DNA of 64,000 nucleotides from RPQJ01 sp963707145 (GCA_963707145.1 CAVPOQ010000006.1:62001-126000), one strand, 5' to 3'; shown: positions 1 through 10,891, numbered from the stretch's first letter. Made by a program: numbers and translations. Notes: generated by a model from the sequence alone, not told the origin.

Positions 1-309
1 CAGGCCGACCAGGAGATCGACGCGGTTACCGTGGCCGTCCCTGACTTCGAGCAGAGCCGGGATCGGATCATCGGCATCGCCGACCCTGAGAGCGGCCTCG
101 TAACCCTCCTCGGCGAGGGACTGCCGCAGGGTCTGCGCCTCGCGAACCTGCAGTGCCACGACAGCGTCGGCATCGAGACTGGCCCGTACGACCCCGTGCA
201 CTGCCGCCGCCATCGCACCGATGACGGCATACCGAACTCCTTGCGCGGTGAGGAACTCGGCGACGTCCGCCATCAGCAGCGCTGACTGGCCCGGAGCGCT
301 AGCCCGCAT
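1..309 (-). CDS. Nucleotidyltransferase-like protein, partial (C-terminus beyond left edge)
   Basis: The visible 103 residues resemble the N-terminal half of the minimal nucleotidyltransferase fold found in MNT/AbiEii/DUF6036-type proteins. A predicted strand-helix reading YAVIGAMAAAVHG is followed by R-A-S-L-D-A-D-A-V-V, which matches the usual R-x-T-x-D-x-D metal-binding motif, and a later strand reads NRVDLLVGL. The usual GG before the helix is GA here. The ATG at 309 overlaps the stop of the upstream small gene by 11 bases, so the two are probably translated together. Such pairs are often toxin-antitoxin modules in which the enzyme transfers nucleotides to a target; that role is inferred here. 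The catalytic C-terminal part lies outside the window. Confidence 0.7.
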   Translation of the reverse strand, partial: MRASAPGQSALLMADVAEFLTAQGVRYAVIGAMAAAVHGVVRASLDADAVVALQVREAQTLRQSLAEEGYEAALRVGDADDPIPALLEVRDGHGNRVDLLVGL

Positions 310-478
310 TTCGCGCCGCCACGTGTCGAGGGCTTTGCTGGACTGCTACGCCTGCGCCGTGAAGCTGCGCCATGAGTTGGCAGTGAGCCAGGAACGCGGC
401 CAGCCGCTGCTCCGGCGTCATACGCTTGACGTCGTCGCTCAAGCTGCGGCGAGCAGCATCGGCCAGTTGTGACCTCAT
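299..478 (-). CDS. Small partner protein of the nucleotidyltransferase (59 aa, putative antitoxin/toxin partner)
   Basis: A 59-residue protein with the core DDVKRMTPEQRLAAFLAH, predicted to be an amphipathic helix. Short proteins with a similar M-T-P-E-x-R-L core often precede nucleotidyltransferase genes; that family pattern is recalled, not searched. Its stop codon sits inside the start region of the next gene (11-base overlap). The frame stays open upstream, with another ATG at 529, but longer versions would run into the terminator and tRNA, so the ATG at 478 is preferred. It probably forms a two-gene operon with the nucleotidyltransferase. Function is inferred only. Confidence 0.55.
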   Translation of the reverse strand: MRSQLADAARRSLSDDVKRMTPEQRLAAFLAHCQLMAQLHGAGVAVQQSPRHVAARNAG

Positions 479-556
479 GTGGCGATGTGCAACCGGTGCG
501 GAGGCGGTGTCAAGCAGCAGCACGAACATGCCAGGCGGATCTGCTTGCCCCGGACA

Positions 557-582
557 GCAAAACGGCCCCAGAGGGGCCGTTC
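557..582 (-). terminator. Rho-independent terminator behind tRNA-Met
   Basis: A perfect 9-bp stem (AACGGCCCC / GGGGCCGTT, at 561-569 and 573-581) has a 3-base loop. Read on the minus strand it ends in TTTTG. It lies 13 bases beyond the 3' end of the tRNA and separates it from the two-gene module. Confidence 0.8.
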
Positions 583-594
583 GCTTCGATTCGA

Positions 595-671
595 TGGTAG
601 CGGGGGCAGGATTTGAACCTGCGACCTTCGGGTTATGAGCCCGACGAGCTGCCAGACTGCTCCACCCCGCA
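595..671 (-). tRNA. Initiator tRNA-Met (CAT), CCA encoded
   Basis: A 77-base cloverleaf. It has the hallmarks of initiator tRNA: no Watson-Crick pair at position 1:72 (T opposite T), and three consecutive G:C pairs flanking the anticodon loop (GGG-CTCATAA-CCC). The acceptor strands are TGCGGGG and CCCCGCT, followed by A and a genomically encoded CCA. In many gammaproteobacteria this tRNA sits between the nuo genes and rimP-nusA-infB. Here nuoN is on one side as expected, but rimP does not follow within the window. Confidence 0.95.
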
Positions 672-753
672 ATCGAGCCGCTCATGATACAGAGCAGGTG
701 AAGCTCTTTCAAGCACGCGGGTCACGGCGACCGGTTCGGCTGTGGCGGGCGTA

Positions 754-1221
754 TCAGCCACCGCCGCCAGAGCACCCTCCCCCGGCGCAGGTGCGGCGGT
801 TGCGGTCGACCTCCTGCTGCAAAGTGCGCTTACTCGCTTCCATGCGCTGGAGGTCGGCCTGCGAATAGCAGTACTCCTTCGCAAAGCGCGTGCCGACCGG
901 GGTGTCGCTGCGGCAGTACAACGTCTTTTCGCCGAAAGTCTTCTTGCGATAGCCAGCAGGGGCGATGAAGTCGCTGCTGACTGCAGCTGCGGCGGCCGCC
1001 GCAGCAGGATCGGCCGGATCTGCCTCAGACACTGCCGCCGGAGCAGCCGCTGCGGCAGTCGCCGCGACGGGCGCAGGCGCCGTCGCGGGCTCCTGGGCGG
1101 GAGCAGCCGCGACCGCGGCGGACGCAGGCTGCTGCTCTGCGTTCGGCCGAGGCTGTTGCGCGGGTTCCGACGCAAGGGCGAAAAGCGGGGCAATGGCGAT
1201 CAGGACGAGGAGATTGCGCAT
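754..1221 (-). CDS. Secreted Ala/Pro-rich hypothetical protein with conserved C-terminal Cys domain
   Basis: A 155-residue protein not assigned to a named family. Residues 1-18 (MRNLLVLIAIAPLFALAS) form a signal peptide. Residues 20-80 are a low-complexity Ala/Pro/Gln linker with a run of nine alanines. The C-terminal 65 residues look folded: G-Y-R-K-K-T-F-G-E-K-T-L-Y-C-R, then TPVGTRFAKEYC, a helical stretch, and R-T-C with a Gly tail ending in C-S-G-G-G-G. The C-terminal Cys residues may form disulfides in the periplasm. I recall similar short proteins in xanthomonad-like gammaproteobacteria. The frame is open further upstream, but the ATG at 1221 fits the signal peptide. It lies between nuoN and the initiator tRNA. 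Confidence 0.7.
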   Translation of the reverse strand: MRNLLVLIAIAPLFALASEPAQQPRPNAEQQPASAAVAAAPAQEPATAPAPVAATAAAAAPAAVSEADPADPAAAAAAAAVSSDFIAPAGYRKKTFGEKTLYCRSDTPVGTRFAKEYCYSQADLQRMEASKRTLQQEVDRNRRTCAGGGCSGGGG

Positions 1222-1315
1222 GCAGTCGGGCCTCAAGGAAAGACGTTGGTGGATGATCTCATGGCATGCGCCTTTGCACAGCCACGACGGTCGCCATCTG
1301 CGAAGTTCGTCCGCA

Positions 1316-2761
1316 CTACGGCAGTACACGGGCGCATAACGCGAGCAGCAGACCCGGGTATATCCCGAGCAACAGTACGGCAAGCCCGTTGGCGCTCAGC
1401 ACGAACCGGAACGAGGCGCTGCCCTCCAGCGGGGCGCGCTGCACCGGCTCGTCGAAATACATGACCTTCACGACCCGCAGGTAGTAGTAGGCGCCGATCA
1501 CGGAGAACACCACGGCCACCACTGCGAGCCAGAGCAGGCCCACGTTGAGCGCCGCCTGGATCACGGCCAGCTTGGCCCAGAATCCTACGAACGGCGGTAC
1601 GCCGGCCATGCTGAACATGATCATCAGCATCACGGCCGCGAACCACGGGCTGCGCGCGTTGAGGCCCCTGAAGTCGTCCAGGCGGTCGGCCTCGAATCCC
1701 CGGCGCGACAGCAGAATGATCATGCCGAATGCGCCGATTGCCATGATCACGTAGGTGATCGTGTAGTAGAGCGCCGCCCGGTAGCCCTCGCTGGTGCCCG
1801 CGAGGATGCCCATCAGGATGAAGCCCACGTGCGAGATCGTGGAGTACGCGAGCATGCGCTTGAGGTTCGTCTGCGCGATGGCGACCACGTTGCCCAGGGC
1901 CATCGACAGCACCGCCACCACCACGAGCATGTCCTGCCAGCCGTCGTGCAGGCCGCCGAGCCCTTCCGCGAGCAACCGGAATGCGAGCGCGAACGAGGCG
2001 AGCTTCGGTGCGGAGCTCAGCAGCAGCGTCACCGGCGTGGGCGCGCCGTGGTAGACGTCCGGCACCCACATGTGGAACGGAACGGCGCCGAACTTGAACG
2101 CGATGCCTACGATGATGAACGCGAGCCCGAACAGCAGGCCGATCTGGTTCGGCCCGAAGCCCATGACGGCGTCGCTCACCTGACCGAGCTGCAGCGAGCC
2201 GGTGACACCGTAGATCATCGACATGCCGTAGAGCAGCGCGCCCGAGGCGATCGAGCCCAGCACGAAGTACTTGATCGCGGCCTCGGCCGACACACCGGAG
2301 TCGCGGTTGAACGCCACCAGCGCGTACAGCGACAGCGCCAGAAGCTCGACGCCCAGGTAGAGCGTCACGAGGCTGTTGGCGGAGATCAGCACCATGATGC
2401 CGAGCAGCGCGAACAGCCCGAGCACGAAGAACTCACCCTTTAGCAGCTGCCGCGCGTAGAGGTATCCGTACGAATAGAGGAACACCACGGCGACCGCGCC
2501 GTACGCGACGACCTTCAGCAGCGTGCCGAGCGGATCCGCGACGTAGGTGCCGTGCCACGCGACGGTGCGGACCTCCACGCCGGTGCGGGCCGTGATCCAG
2601 GCGGCGCCTGCCAGTGCAACCAGCGACAGCACGAACGTGACCACGCGCTGCCCGTCCTCGAGGAACAGGTCCACGAGCAGGATCACGCAGACCGCGGCCA
2701 GCAGAAAGATCTCGGGCGCGGCGAGCATCAGGTCGAGGCGGGTGATGGATGCGGGATTCAT
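1316..2761 (-). CDS. nuoN: NADH-quinone oxidoreductase subunit N
   Basis: 481 residues, the normal NuoN length, and almost entirely transmembrane helices. It is one of the three antiporter-like proton-channel subunits of the complex I membrane arm. The conserved channel Glu (about residue 139, in YLGVELLALSLYAL) and Lys (about 223, in AFKFGAVPFHMWVPDVYHG) are both present. It is the last gene of the nuoA-N operon and starts 4 bases after the nuoM stop. Confidence 0.97.
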   Translation of the reverse strand: MNPASITRLDLMLAAPEIFLLAAVCVILLVDLFLEDGQRVVTFVLSLVALAGAAWITARTGVEVRTVAWHGTYVADPLGTLLKVVAYGAVAVVFLYSYGYLYARQLLKGEFFVLGLFALLGIMVLISANSLVTLYLGVELLALSLYALVAFNRDSGVSAEAAIKYFVLGSIASGALLYGMSMIYGVTGSLQLGQVSDAVMGFGPNQIGLLFGLAFIIVGIAFKFGAVPFHMWVPDVYHGAPTPVTLLLSSAPKLASFALAFRLLAEGLGGLHDGWQDMLVVVAVLSMALGNVVAIAQTNLKRMLAYSTISHVGFILMGILAGTSEGYRAALYYTITYVIMAIGAFGMIILLSRRGFEADRLDDFRGLNARSPWFAAVMLMIMFSMAGVPPFVGFWAKLAVIQAALNVGLLWLAVVAVVFSVIGAYYYLRVVKVMYFDEPVQRAPLEGSASFRFVLSANGLAVLLLGIYPGLLLALCARVLP

Positions 2762-2765
2762 GGTC

Positions 2766-4280
2766 CTACAGCTTCGTCAGCATCAACTGCTGCACCAGCT
2801 GCTCGATCGTGGGTCGCATGACTTCGAGCAGCGGCGCCGGCCAGAGGCCGAGCGCCAGCACCGCCACCGCCAGCACGCCGAGCACGAGGTACTCGCGTCC
2901 GTTGAGGTCCTGCAGCTGTGCGACCTGCTCGTTGCCGACTGGTCCGAAGACGACCCGCTTCACGAGCCACAGCGTGTAGGCGGCGCCGAGGATCAGCGTC
3001 AAGGCCGCGAGGAATGCGTACCAGAAGCTGGCGCGGAAGCTCGCGAGGATCACCAGGAACTCGCCGACGAAGCCAGACGTGCCGGGAAGCCCGGCGTTGG
3101 CCATCGCGAACAGCACCATGAACGCGCCGAATGCGGGCATGGTGTTGATCACGCCACCGTAATCGGCGATCTGGCGGCTGTGCATGCGGTCGTAGAGCAC
3201 CCCGATGCAGAAGAACAACGCGCCCGAGACGAGGCCGTGGGAGATCATCTGCACCATGGCGCCATCGAGACCCATCGCCGCACCCTGCACGCTGCCCGTG
3301 TTGGCGACAATCTGGAACGCCGTGAAGGCGCCCAGCGTCACGAAGCCCATGTGCGCGATGGACGAATAGGCGATCAGCTTCTTCATGTCCTGCTGCACGA
3401 GCGCGACGAGGCCGATGTAGACCACCGCGATCAGCGACAGCGCGATGATCAGCCAGTCGAGCTCCCGGCTCGCGTCCGGCGCGATGGGCAGGCTGAAGCG
3501 CAGGAAGCCGTAACCGCCCATCTTGAGCATGATGGCGGCCAGGATCACCGAGCCGCCCGTCGGCGCCTCGACGTGGGCGTCTGGCAGCCAGGTGTGCACC
3601 GGCCACATCGGGACCTTGACGGCGAATGCCACGAGGAAGGCCGTGAAGACGAGCACCTGCTCGCGCATCGACAGCGGCAGCGCCTGCAGGTCGGCGATCG
3701 CGTAGCTGCCGCCCTGCAGGTACAGGTAGACCAGGGCCACCAGCATCAGCACCGAGCCGAGGAACGTGTAGAGGAAGAACTTGACGGTCGCGTACACGCG
3801 CCGCGGGCCGCCCCACACGCCGATGATCACGAACATCGGGATGAGCATCGCTTCCCACAGCACGTAGAAGAGCATCGCGTCGAGCGCCGCGAAGACGCCG
3901 ATCATGAGGCCCTCGAGGATCAGGAACGACGCGAGGTACTGCGCGGGCCGCTTCTCGATGACCGTCCAGCCCGCGATCACGACCAGCGGGGTGACGAATG
4001 CGGTGAGCACGATCAGCGGCATCGAGATGCCGTCGACGCCGAGGTGGTACCAGGCGTTGAACGCCCCGATCCAGGGCTCGCGCTCCACAAACTGCATCGC
4101 GGCCGTGCTGGTGTCGAAGTCGCGCCACAGGACCACGCTGGCGATGAACGTCGCGACCGATGCCGCCAGCGCGATCCAGCGGGCCGCCGCTGCACTGCGC
4201 TCGCCGATCAGCAGCAGCAGCGCTCCCGCCGCGATCGGCAGCCAGAGGAGCACGCTCAGGATGGGCCAGTCCGCTTGCAT
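2766..4280 (-). CDS. nuoM: NADH-quinone oxidoreductase subunit M
   Basis: 504 residues with about 14 predicted membrane helices; second antiporter-like subunit of complex I. The proton-pathway Glu is at about 143 (YVLWEAMLIPMF) and the Lys at about 222 (AVKVPMWPVHTWLPDAHVEA). The start lies 3 bases beyond the nuoL stop and the gene ends 4 bases before nuoN, so the three genes are tightly packed. Confidence 0.97.
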   Translation of the reverse strand: MQADWPILSVLLWLPIAAGALLLLIGERSAAAARWIALAASVATFIASVVLWRDFDTSTAAMQFVEREPWIGAFNAWYHLGVDGISMPLIVLTAFVTPLVVIAGWTVIEKRPAQYLASFLILEGLMIGVFAALDAMLFYVLWEAMLIPMFVIIGVWGGPRRVYATVKFFLYTFLGSVLMLVALVYLYLQGGSYAIADLQALPLSMREQVLVFTAFLVAFAVKVPMWPVHTWLPDAHVEAPTGGSVILAAIMLKMGGYGFLRFSLPIAPDASRELDWLIIALSLIAVVYIGLVALVQQDMKKLIAYSSIAHMGFVTLGAFTAFQIVANTGSVQGAAMGLDGAMVQMISHGLVSGALFFCIGVLYDRMHSRQIADYGGVINTMPAFGAFMVLFAMANAGLPGTSGFVGEFLVILASFRASFWYAFLAALTLILGAAYTLWLVKRVVFGPVGNEQVAQLQDLNGREYLVLGVLAVAVLALGLWPAPLLEVMRPTIEQLVQQLMLTKL

Positions 4281-4283
4281 GGG

Positions 4284-6237
<1,954 letters not shown>

Positions 6238-6240
6238 GGC

Positions 6241-6546
6241 TCAGCCCCTCATCGCGTCGAGATCGTCGACGTTGATGCTGCGACGCTGCCGGAACAGCAC
6301 GACCAGGATGGCGAGCCCGATCGCGGACTCCGCCGCCGCCACCGTCAGGATGAAGAACACGAACACCTGCCCCCCGAGATCACCGAGGTGGCGCGCGAAG
6401 GCGATGAAATTGAAATTCACGGCCAGCAGCATCAGCTCGATGCACATCAGCAGCAGCAGGACGTTCTTGCGGTTGATGAAGATGCCTGCCACCGCGAGAC
6501 TGAACAGGATCCCCGACAGCAGCAGCACGTGGGAGAGCGGGATCAC
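6241..6546 (-). CDS. nuoK: NADH-quinone oxidoreductase subunit K
   Basis: 101 residues and three membrane helices, the normal size. The membrane Glu pair of NuoK is visible in CIELMLLAVN and AAAESAIGLAI. The GTG start at 6546 overlaps the nuoJ stop (GTGA), which decides the start and implies coupled translation. Confidence 0.96.
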   Translation of the reverse strand: MIPLSHVLLLSGILFSLAVAGIFINRKNVLLLLMCIELMLLAVNFNFIAFARHLGDLGGQVFVFFILTVAAAESAIGLAILVVLFRQRRSINVDDLDAMRG

Positions 6547-7145
6547 TGCCGGCCCTCCGCGTCCATCTTGACGATCCGGACGCGGTCCTCGGCGCGGACC
6601 GCGACCTGCTTGCCGACGTTCTGCAGCTTCTGGCCCGGCCGGCGGCGCATGGTGAGCGTGATCGCCGCGACGATCGCGACGAGCAGGATCACCGCCGCGA
6701 CCTCGAACGGGTACAGGTACTGCGTGTAGAGCAGTTCGCCAAGGGCCTGCGTGTTCGAGTGCCCGGCGGGCAGCGGCGCCGGTCCCTCGCCCTCCGGGAG
6801 CCCGAGCCCGCGCACCCACACCACGAGGCCGATCTGCGCCACGACGATCAGCGCCACCAGCGCACCGAACGGCGCGTAGCGCGTGAAGCCCTGCCGCAGC
6901 TTCTCGACGTCCACGTCCATCATCATGACGACGAACAGCCACAGCACCATCACCGCGCCGACGTAGACGACGACCAGCGTGATGGCGAGGAATTCCGCCT
7001 CGAGCAGCAACCAGAGCACGGCGCTGTTGACGAATGCGAACACCAGGAAGAGCGCACAGTGCACCGGATTGCGGGCCGTGATCACGCCGAGTGCGGCGAC
7101 CACCAGCAGGGCAGCGAACGCATAGAAGAGAACGTTGACGATCAT
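6543..7145 (-). CDS. nuoJ: NADH-quinone oxidoreductase subunit J
   Basis: 200 residues with five predicted membrane helices; membrane-arm subunit of complex I. The helix-3 region (VVYVGAVMVLWLFVVMMMD) and the N-terminal N-P-V-H-C-A-L-F are typical. It starts 13 bases after nuoI and shares a GTGA overlap with nuoK. Confidence 0.96.
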   Translation of the reverse strand: MIVNVLFYAFAALLVVAALGVITARNPVHCALFLVFAFVNSAVLWLLLEAEFLAITLVVVYVGAVMVLWLFVVMMMDVDVEKLRQGFTRYAPFGALVALIVVAQIGLVVWVRGLGLPEGEGPAPLPAGHSNTQALGELLYTQYLYPFEVAAVILLVAIVAAITLTMRRRPGQKLQNVGKQVAVRAEDRVRIVKMDAEGRQ

Positions 7146-7158
7146 CGTGGCTGCCTGC

Positions 7159-7638
7159 TCAGCGGTACGGCGCGTCGGCCGCCTTGTCCGCGGCGATCAT
7201 GGCTTCGTAGCGCTCGCCCACGGCGAGCAGCTTGTCCTTGGTCATGATGTTCTCGCCGCGGTGCTCCATGTGGTACTCGTGGATGCGTGTCTCGACGATC
7301 GCGTCCACCGGACAGGCCTCCTCGCAGAATCCACAGTAGATGCACTTGAAGAGATCGATGTCGTAGCGCGTCGTGCGGCGCGTGCCGTCCGCGCTGACGT
7401 CGGATTCGATGGTGATCGCGAGCGCCGGGCACACCGCCTCGCAGAGCTTGCAGGCGATGCAGCGCTCCTGACCGTTCGGGTAGCGTCGCAGCGCGTGCAG
7501 GCCTCGGAAGCGCGGCGACTGCGGGGTCTTCTCCTCCGGGTACTGGATCGTGACCTTCGGCGCGAACAGGTTCTTCAGCGTGACCGACAGCCCGATCAGC
7601 AGTTCGTAGAGGAAGAAAGTCTTCAGGACGCTGCGCAC
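7159..7638 (-). CDS. nuoI: NADH-quinone oxidoreductase subunit I (2x[4Fe-4S])
   Basis: 159 residues. Two ferredoxin motifs carry clusters N6a and N6b: CIACKLCEAVCP (Cys 60, 63, 66, 70) and CIYCGFCEEACP (Cys 99, 102, 105, 109). The N-terminal hydrophobic segment contacts the membrane arm. It passes electrons from NuoG toward NuoB and lies between nuoH and nuoJ in the standard order. Confidence 0.97.
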   Translation of the reverse strand: MRSVLKTFFLYELLIGLSVTLKNLFAPKVTIQYPEEKTPQSPRFRGLHALRRYPNGQERCIACKLCEAVCPALAITIESDVSADGTRRTTRYDIDLFKCIYCGFCEEACPVDAIVETRIHEYHMEHRGENIMTKDKLLAVGERYEAMIAADKAADAPYR

Positions 7639-7645
7639 GGCGACC

Positions 7646-8701
7646 TCAGGCGGCCCACGGGCCGATCTTGTAGATCCACATGGCGGCCTCCACGCAGAGC
7701 CACACCAGCGTCACCGGGATGAAGACCTTCCAGCCGAGCCGCATGATCTGGTCGTAGCGATAGCGCGGGAACGTGGCGCGGAACCACAGGAAGCAGAACA
7801 GGAAGAACGAGATCTTGATGACCAGCCAGTGCAGCCCGGGCGCGGCGAGGAAAGTGTCGCCCAGCAGCGGGTAACCCTGGAACGGGGACAGCCAGCCACC
7901 GAAGAAGAAGGTCGCGGTCAGCGCCGCGATCAGGATCATGTTCGCGTACTCGGTGAGGAAGAACAGCGCGAACGCGATCCCCGAGTACTCGACGTGGAAG
8001 CCCGCGACGATCTCCGACTCGCCCTCGGCCACGTCGAACGGAGCGCGGTTGGTCTCCGCCACGCCCGAGATGAAGTAGACGAGGAACAGCGGGAACAGCC
8101 ACAGCCAGTACCACGACAGCGGCCCGCCCGACTGCGCCTCGACGATCTTCCCGATGTTGAGCGTGCCCGCGGCCATCACCACGCCCACCAGCGCGAAGCC
8201 CATCGCGATTTCGTAAGCCACGATCTGCGCCGCGGAGCGCATTGCCCCGAGGAATGCATACTTGGAGTTGGTTGCCCAGCCCGCAAGGATGATGCCGTAG
8301 GCGCCGAAGCCCGCGAGTGCGAGCACGTAGAGCACGCCCGCGTCCACGTCCGCGATGGCGAAACCGGGCCACAGTGAGATCACCGCCCAGGCCGCGAATG
8401 CCGGCGTGAGCGCGAGCAGCGGTGCCACGACGAACAGGAAGCGGTTCGAGCGCGCCGGCACGACCACTTCCTTGATCAGCAGCTTGATGACGTCGGCGAA
8501 CGGCTGCAGCAGGCCCTTCGGTCCGACTCGGTTCGGGCCGATGCGGACCTGCATGTAGCCGATCACCTTGCGCTCGGCGAGCGTGAGGTAGGCCACGCAC
8601 AGGATCACGACGATCGTGACCGCGAGGATCTGGGCGAGGGTCGTGAGCGTGTGGCGCAGCCCCTCCGGCCATGCCGCCCAGGTGCCGGCGACGAAGTCCA
8701 T
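7646..8701 (-). CDS. nuoH: NADH-quinone oxidoreductase subunit H
   Basis: About 351 residues with eight or more membrane helices; it forms part of the quinone-binding chamber of complex I. Typical motifs are AERKVIGYMQVRIGPNRVGP and GWATNSKYAFLGAMRSAAQ. The ATG at 8701 gives a TGATG overlap with the nuoG stop. A GTG at 8704 directly in front would give a GTGA overlap and one more residue; the choice between them is open. Confidence 0.96.
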   Translation of the reverse strand: MDFVAGTWAAWPEGLRHTLTTLAQILAVTIVVILCVAYLTLAERKVIGYMQVRIGPNRVGPKGLLQPFADVIKLLIKEVVVPARSNRFLFVVAPLLALTPAFAAWAVISLWPGFAIADVDAGVLYVLALAGFGAYGIILAGWATNSKYAFLGAMRSAAQIVAYEIAMGFALVGVVMAAGTLNIGKIVEAQSGGPLSWYWLWLFPLFLVYFISGVAETNRAPFDVAEGESEIVAGFHVEYSGIAFALFFLTEYANMILIAALTATFFFGGWLSPFQGYPLLGDTFLAAPGLHWLVIKISFFLFCFLWFRATFPRYRYDQIMRLGWKVFIPVTLVWLCVEAAMWIYKIGPWAA

Positions 8702-10887
8702 CACGTCGCACCGCCAGTGGCGCCCGAGCGGCCTTCCACCGTCTCCTGCAGCGGTACGGAACGACGCACCACGGCGTCCACCGCGTACAGCCCGACCTCG
8801 CGCGTCGCGTCGAGCGCCGCGAGGCGTCCCGGCGCGAAGGTCGCGGCCGCTGCGGCGGCCGGGATCTCATTCAGCTCGCGCGCGAGCTCGTCGCGGATCT
8901 CCTCGGAGCTCAGGTACTCGAAGCCCGCGAGCCCGAGCAGGTTGCCGAGCACGCGCAGGACCTTCCACGCGGGCCGGGCCTCGCCTGGAGGCCGCGCCGC
9001 GCCAGGGACGCTCTGCCAGCGGCCCTCGACGTTCACCCACGTTCCCGATGTCTCGGCGAAGGCCGCCACGGGCAGGATCACCGAGCAGTTCGCCAGCTGC
9101 TCGTCGCCCGCGTAGGGCGTAACGGCCACGACGCACTGCGCGCCCCGCAGGGCGGCGTCCGCCGCCTGCGCAGCACCGAGGTCCGCGCCCTCGACGCCGC
9201 CCACCAGCAGGTAGCCTCGCAGGCGCGCGCTGATCATCTCCGCGGCCGCGAGGCCCGGCTTCGCGACCGCGCGGCCACCAACGCCACGATGCGGCACCGC
9301 GCCGCCGAGCGACGCCCCCACCGCGTTCCCGCCGTCCGGAAGCTGGCCGAGCGTTGCGCCCGTGACCTCCGCGAGCGCCGCGGCGAGCGCACGGATTTCC
9401 GAGAAGGCGACGTGCCGCTCGGCCAGCGCTCCGAGCAGGATCACGCGAAGCCCGCCCTGGGCGAGCTGCCCTGCGACCCGCTCGTGGTCGACGGTCGGCA
9501 CGATGCCCTCGAGGGACGGCGCCAGCGCGGACGGGACGGGACGCCCGGCGGTCCGCAGCGCCGCGGCGAGCAGCGCCGCGAGGTGCTGCGCCATGCCGTG
9601 ACCATTGCTGGTGAAACTGGCCTCGACCGGGAACAGCACGTCCACCGGCCGCGGATTGACGAACGCAACCCGGGTTCCGTGGCGCACCGCGCCCTTGCGG
9701 ATGCGGTTCGCGACGATGGGCACCTCGCGCCGTACGTCGCAACCCACGAGCAGCACCGCTGCAGCGCGTTCGAGCTCGGCGATGGCGACGCCGAGCGTGG
9801 GAGCCACGGGGTCACCGGACTGGTCGCGGACGTCCTGGCGGCGCAGGCGGTGATCCACGTTCTCTGATCCGAGACCACGCGCGATGCGCGCCGCGAGGTA
9901 GGCTTCCTCCACCGTCGCCGCAGGCGACACCAGCACGCCGAGCTGCCCCGACCCGTGCGCGCGAACGACCGCCTGCAGGCCCTTCGCGGCGGTCTCCAGC
10001 GCGGTCTCCCAGTCCACCTCGCGCCAGGCGCCCGCCTCCCTGACCATCGGCTTGTGGGCACGGTCCGCCGAGTACAGGCCCTCGCAGCTGAAGCGGTCGC
10101 GGTCGGCGATCCAGGTCTCGTTGATCTCGTCGTTGGTGCGCGGCACGACGCGCATCAGGCGCCCGCGCAGCACGTGGCCCCACAGGTTGGTGCCGGCGCA
10201 GTCGTGCGGCGAAACCAGCGGGTGCCGGGACATCTCCCAGGCGCGCGCGCGGTAGCGGTAGGGCTTGTTGTTGAGCGCGCCGACCGGGCACAGGTCGATG
10301 ATGTTGCCCGACAGCTCATGGTCCACGCTCTTCTCGATAAAGGTCGAGATCTGCATGCGGTCGCCGCGGCCGACCGTGCCGAGCTCCGGAATGCCTGCGA
10401 TCTCCTGGCCGAAGCGCACGCAGCGCGTGCAGTGGATGCAGCGCGTCATGTCGGTGGAGACGAGCGACCCCAGGTTCTGGTCCTTCACGACGCGCTTGCG
10501 CTCGGTGTACCGTGCCACGTCGCGGCCGAAGCCCATCGCGAGATCCTGCAGCTCGCATTCCCCGCCCTGGTCGCAGATCGGGCAGTCGAGCGGATGGTTG
10601 ATGAGCAGGAATTCCATGGTCGCTTTCTGGGCCGCAATGGCGCGGGGCGACTTCGTGAAGACCTTCATGCCCTCGGCCACGGGGGTGGCGCAGGCAGGCA
10701 GTGGCTTCGGCGCCTTCTCGACCTCGACCAGGCACATGCGACAGTTCGCCGCGATCGAGAGCTTCTCGTGATAGCAGAAACGCGGCACGTACGCGCGCTG
10801 CGCGTCGGTCGCGTGAATGATCATGGCGCCCCTGGGCGCCTTGACCGGCACGCCGTCGATCTCGAGGTTGACCAGTTCTTCGCTCAT
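8701..10887 (-). CDS. nuoG: NADH-quinone oxidoreductase subunit G
   Basis: 728 residues, the shorter NuoG type (the E. coli protein is about 900). The N-terminal [2Fe-2S] site has Cys 38, 49, 52 and 66. A [4Fe-4S] site has His 98 with Cys 102, 105 and 111. A second [4Fe-4S] site has Cys 150, 153, 156 and 200. The C-terminal part is the molybdopterin-oxidoreductase-like domain without cofactor ligands. The ATG at 10887 lies 4 bases after the nuoF stop. The latter half (residues ~340-720) is Ala/Arg-rich and less conserved, as is usual. Confidence 0.95.
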   Translation of the reverse strand: MSEELVNLEIDGVPVKAPRGAMIIHATDAQRAYVPRFCYHEKLSIAANCRMCLVEVEKAPKPLPACATPVAEGMKVFTKSPRAIAAQKATMEFLLINHPLDCPICDQGGECELQDLAMGFGRDVARYTERKRVVKDQNLGSLVSTDMTRCIHCTRCVRFGQEIAGIPELGTVGRGDRMQISTFIEKSVDHELSGNIIDLCPVGALNNKPYRYRARAWEMSRHPLVSPHDCAGTNLWGHVLRGRLMRVVPRTNDEINETWIADRDRFSCEGLYSADRAHKPMVREAGAWREVDWETALETAAKGLQAVVRAHGSGQLGVLVSPAATVEEAYLAARIARGLGSENVDHRLRRQDVRDQSGDPVAPTLGVAIAELERAAAVLLVGCDVRREVPIVANRIRKGAVRHGTRVAFVNPRPVDVLFPVEASFTSNGHGMAQHLAALLAAALRTAGRPVPSALAPSLEGIVPTVDHERVAGQLAQGGLRVILLGALAERHVAFSEIRALAAALAEVTGATLGQLPDGGNAVGASLGGAVPHRGVGGRAVAKPGLAAAEMISARLRGYLLVGGVEGADLGAAQAADAALRGAQCVVAVTPYAGDEQLANCSVILPVAAFAETSGTWVNVEGRWQSVPGAARPPGEARPAWKVLRVLGNLLGLAGFEYLSSEEIRDELARELNEIPAAAAAATFAPGRLAALDATREVGLYAVDAVVRRSVPLQETVEGRSGATGGAT

Positions 10888-10891
10888 GCCG

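Noticed and set aside
299..712. Longer version of the small partner gene starting at 712
   Set aside because: It would be translated through the complement of tRNA-Met and its terminator, so the short version starting at 478 is used.
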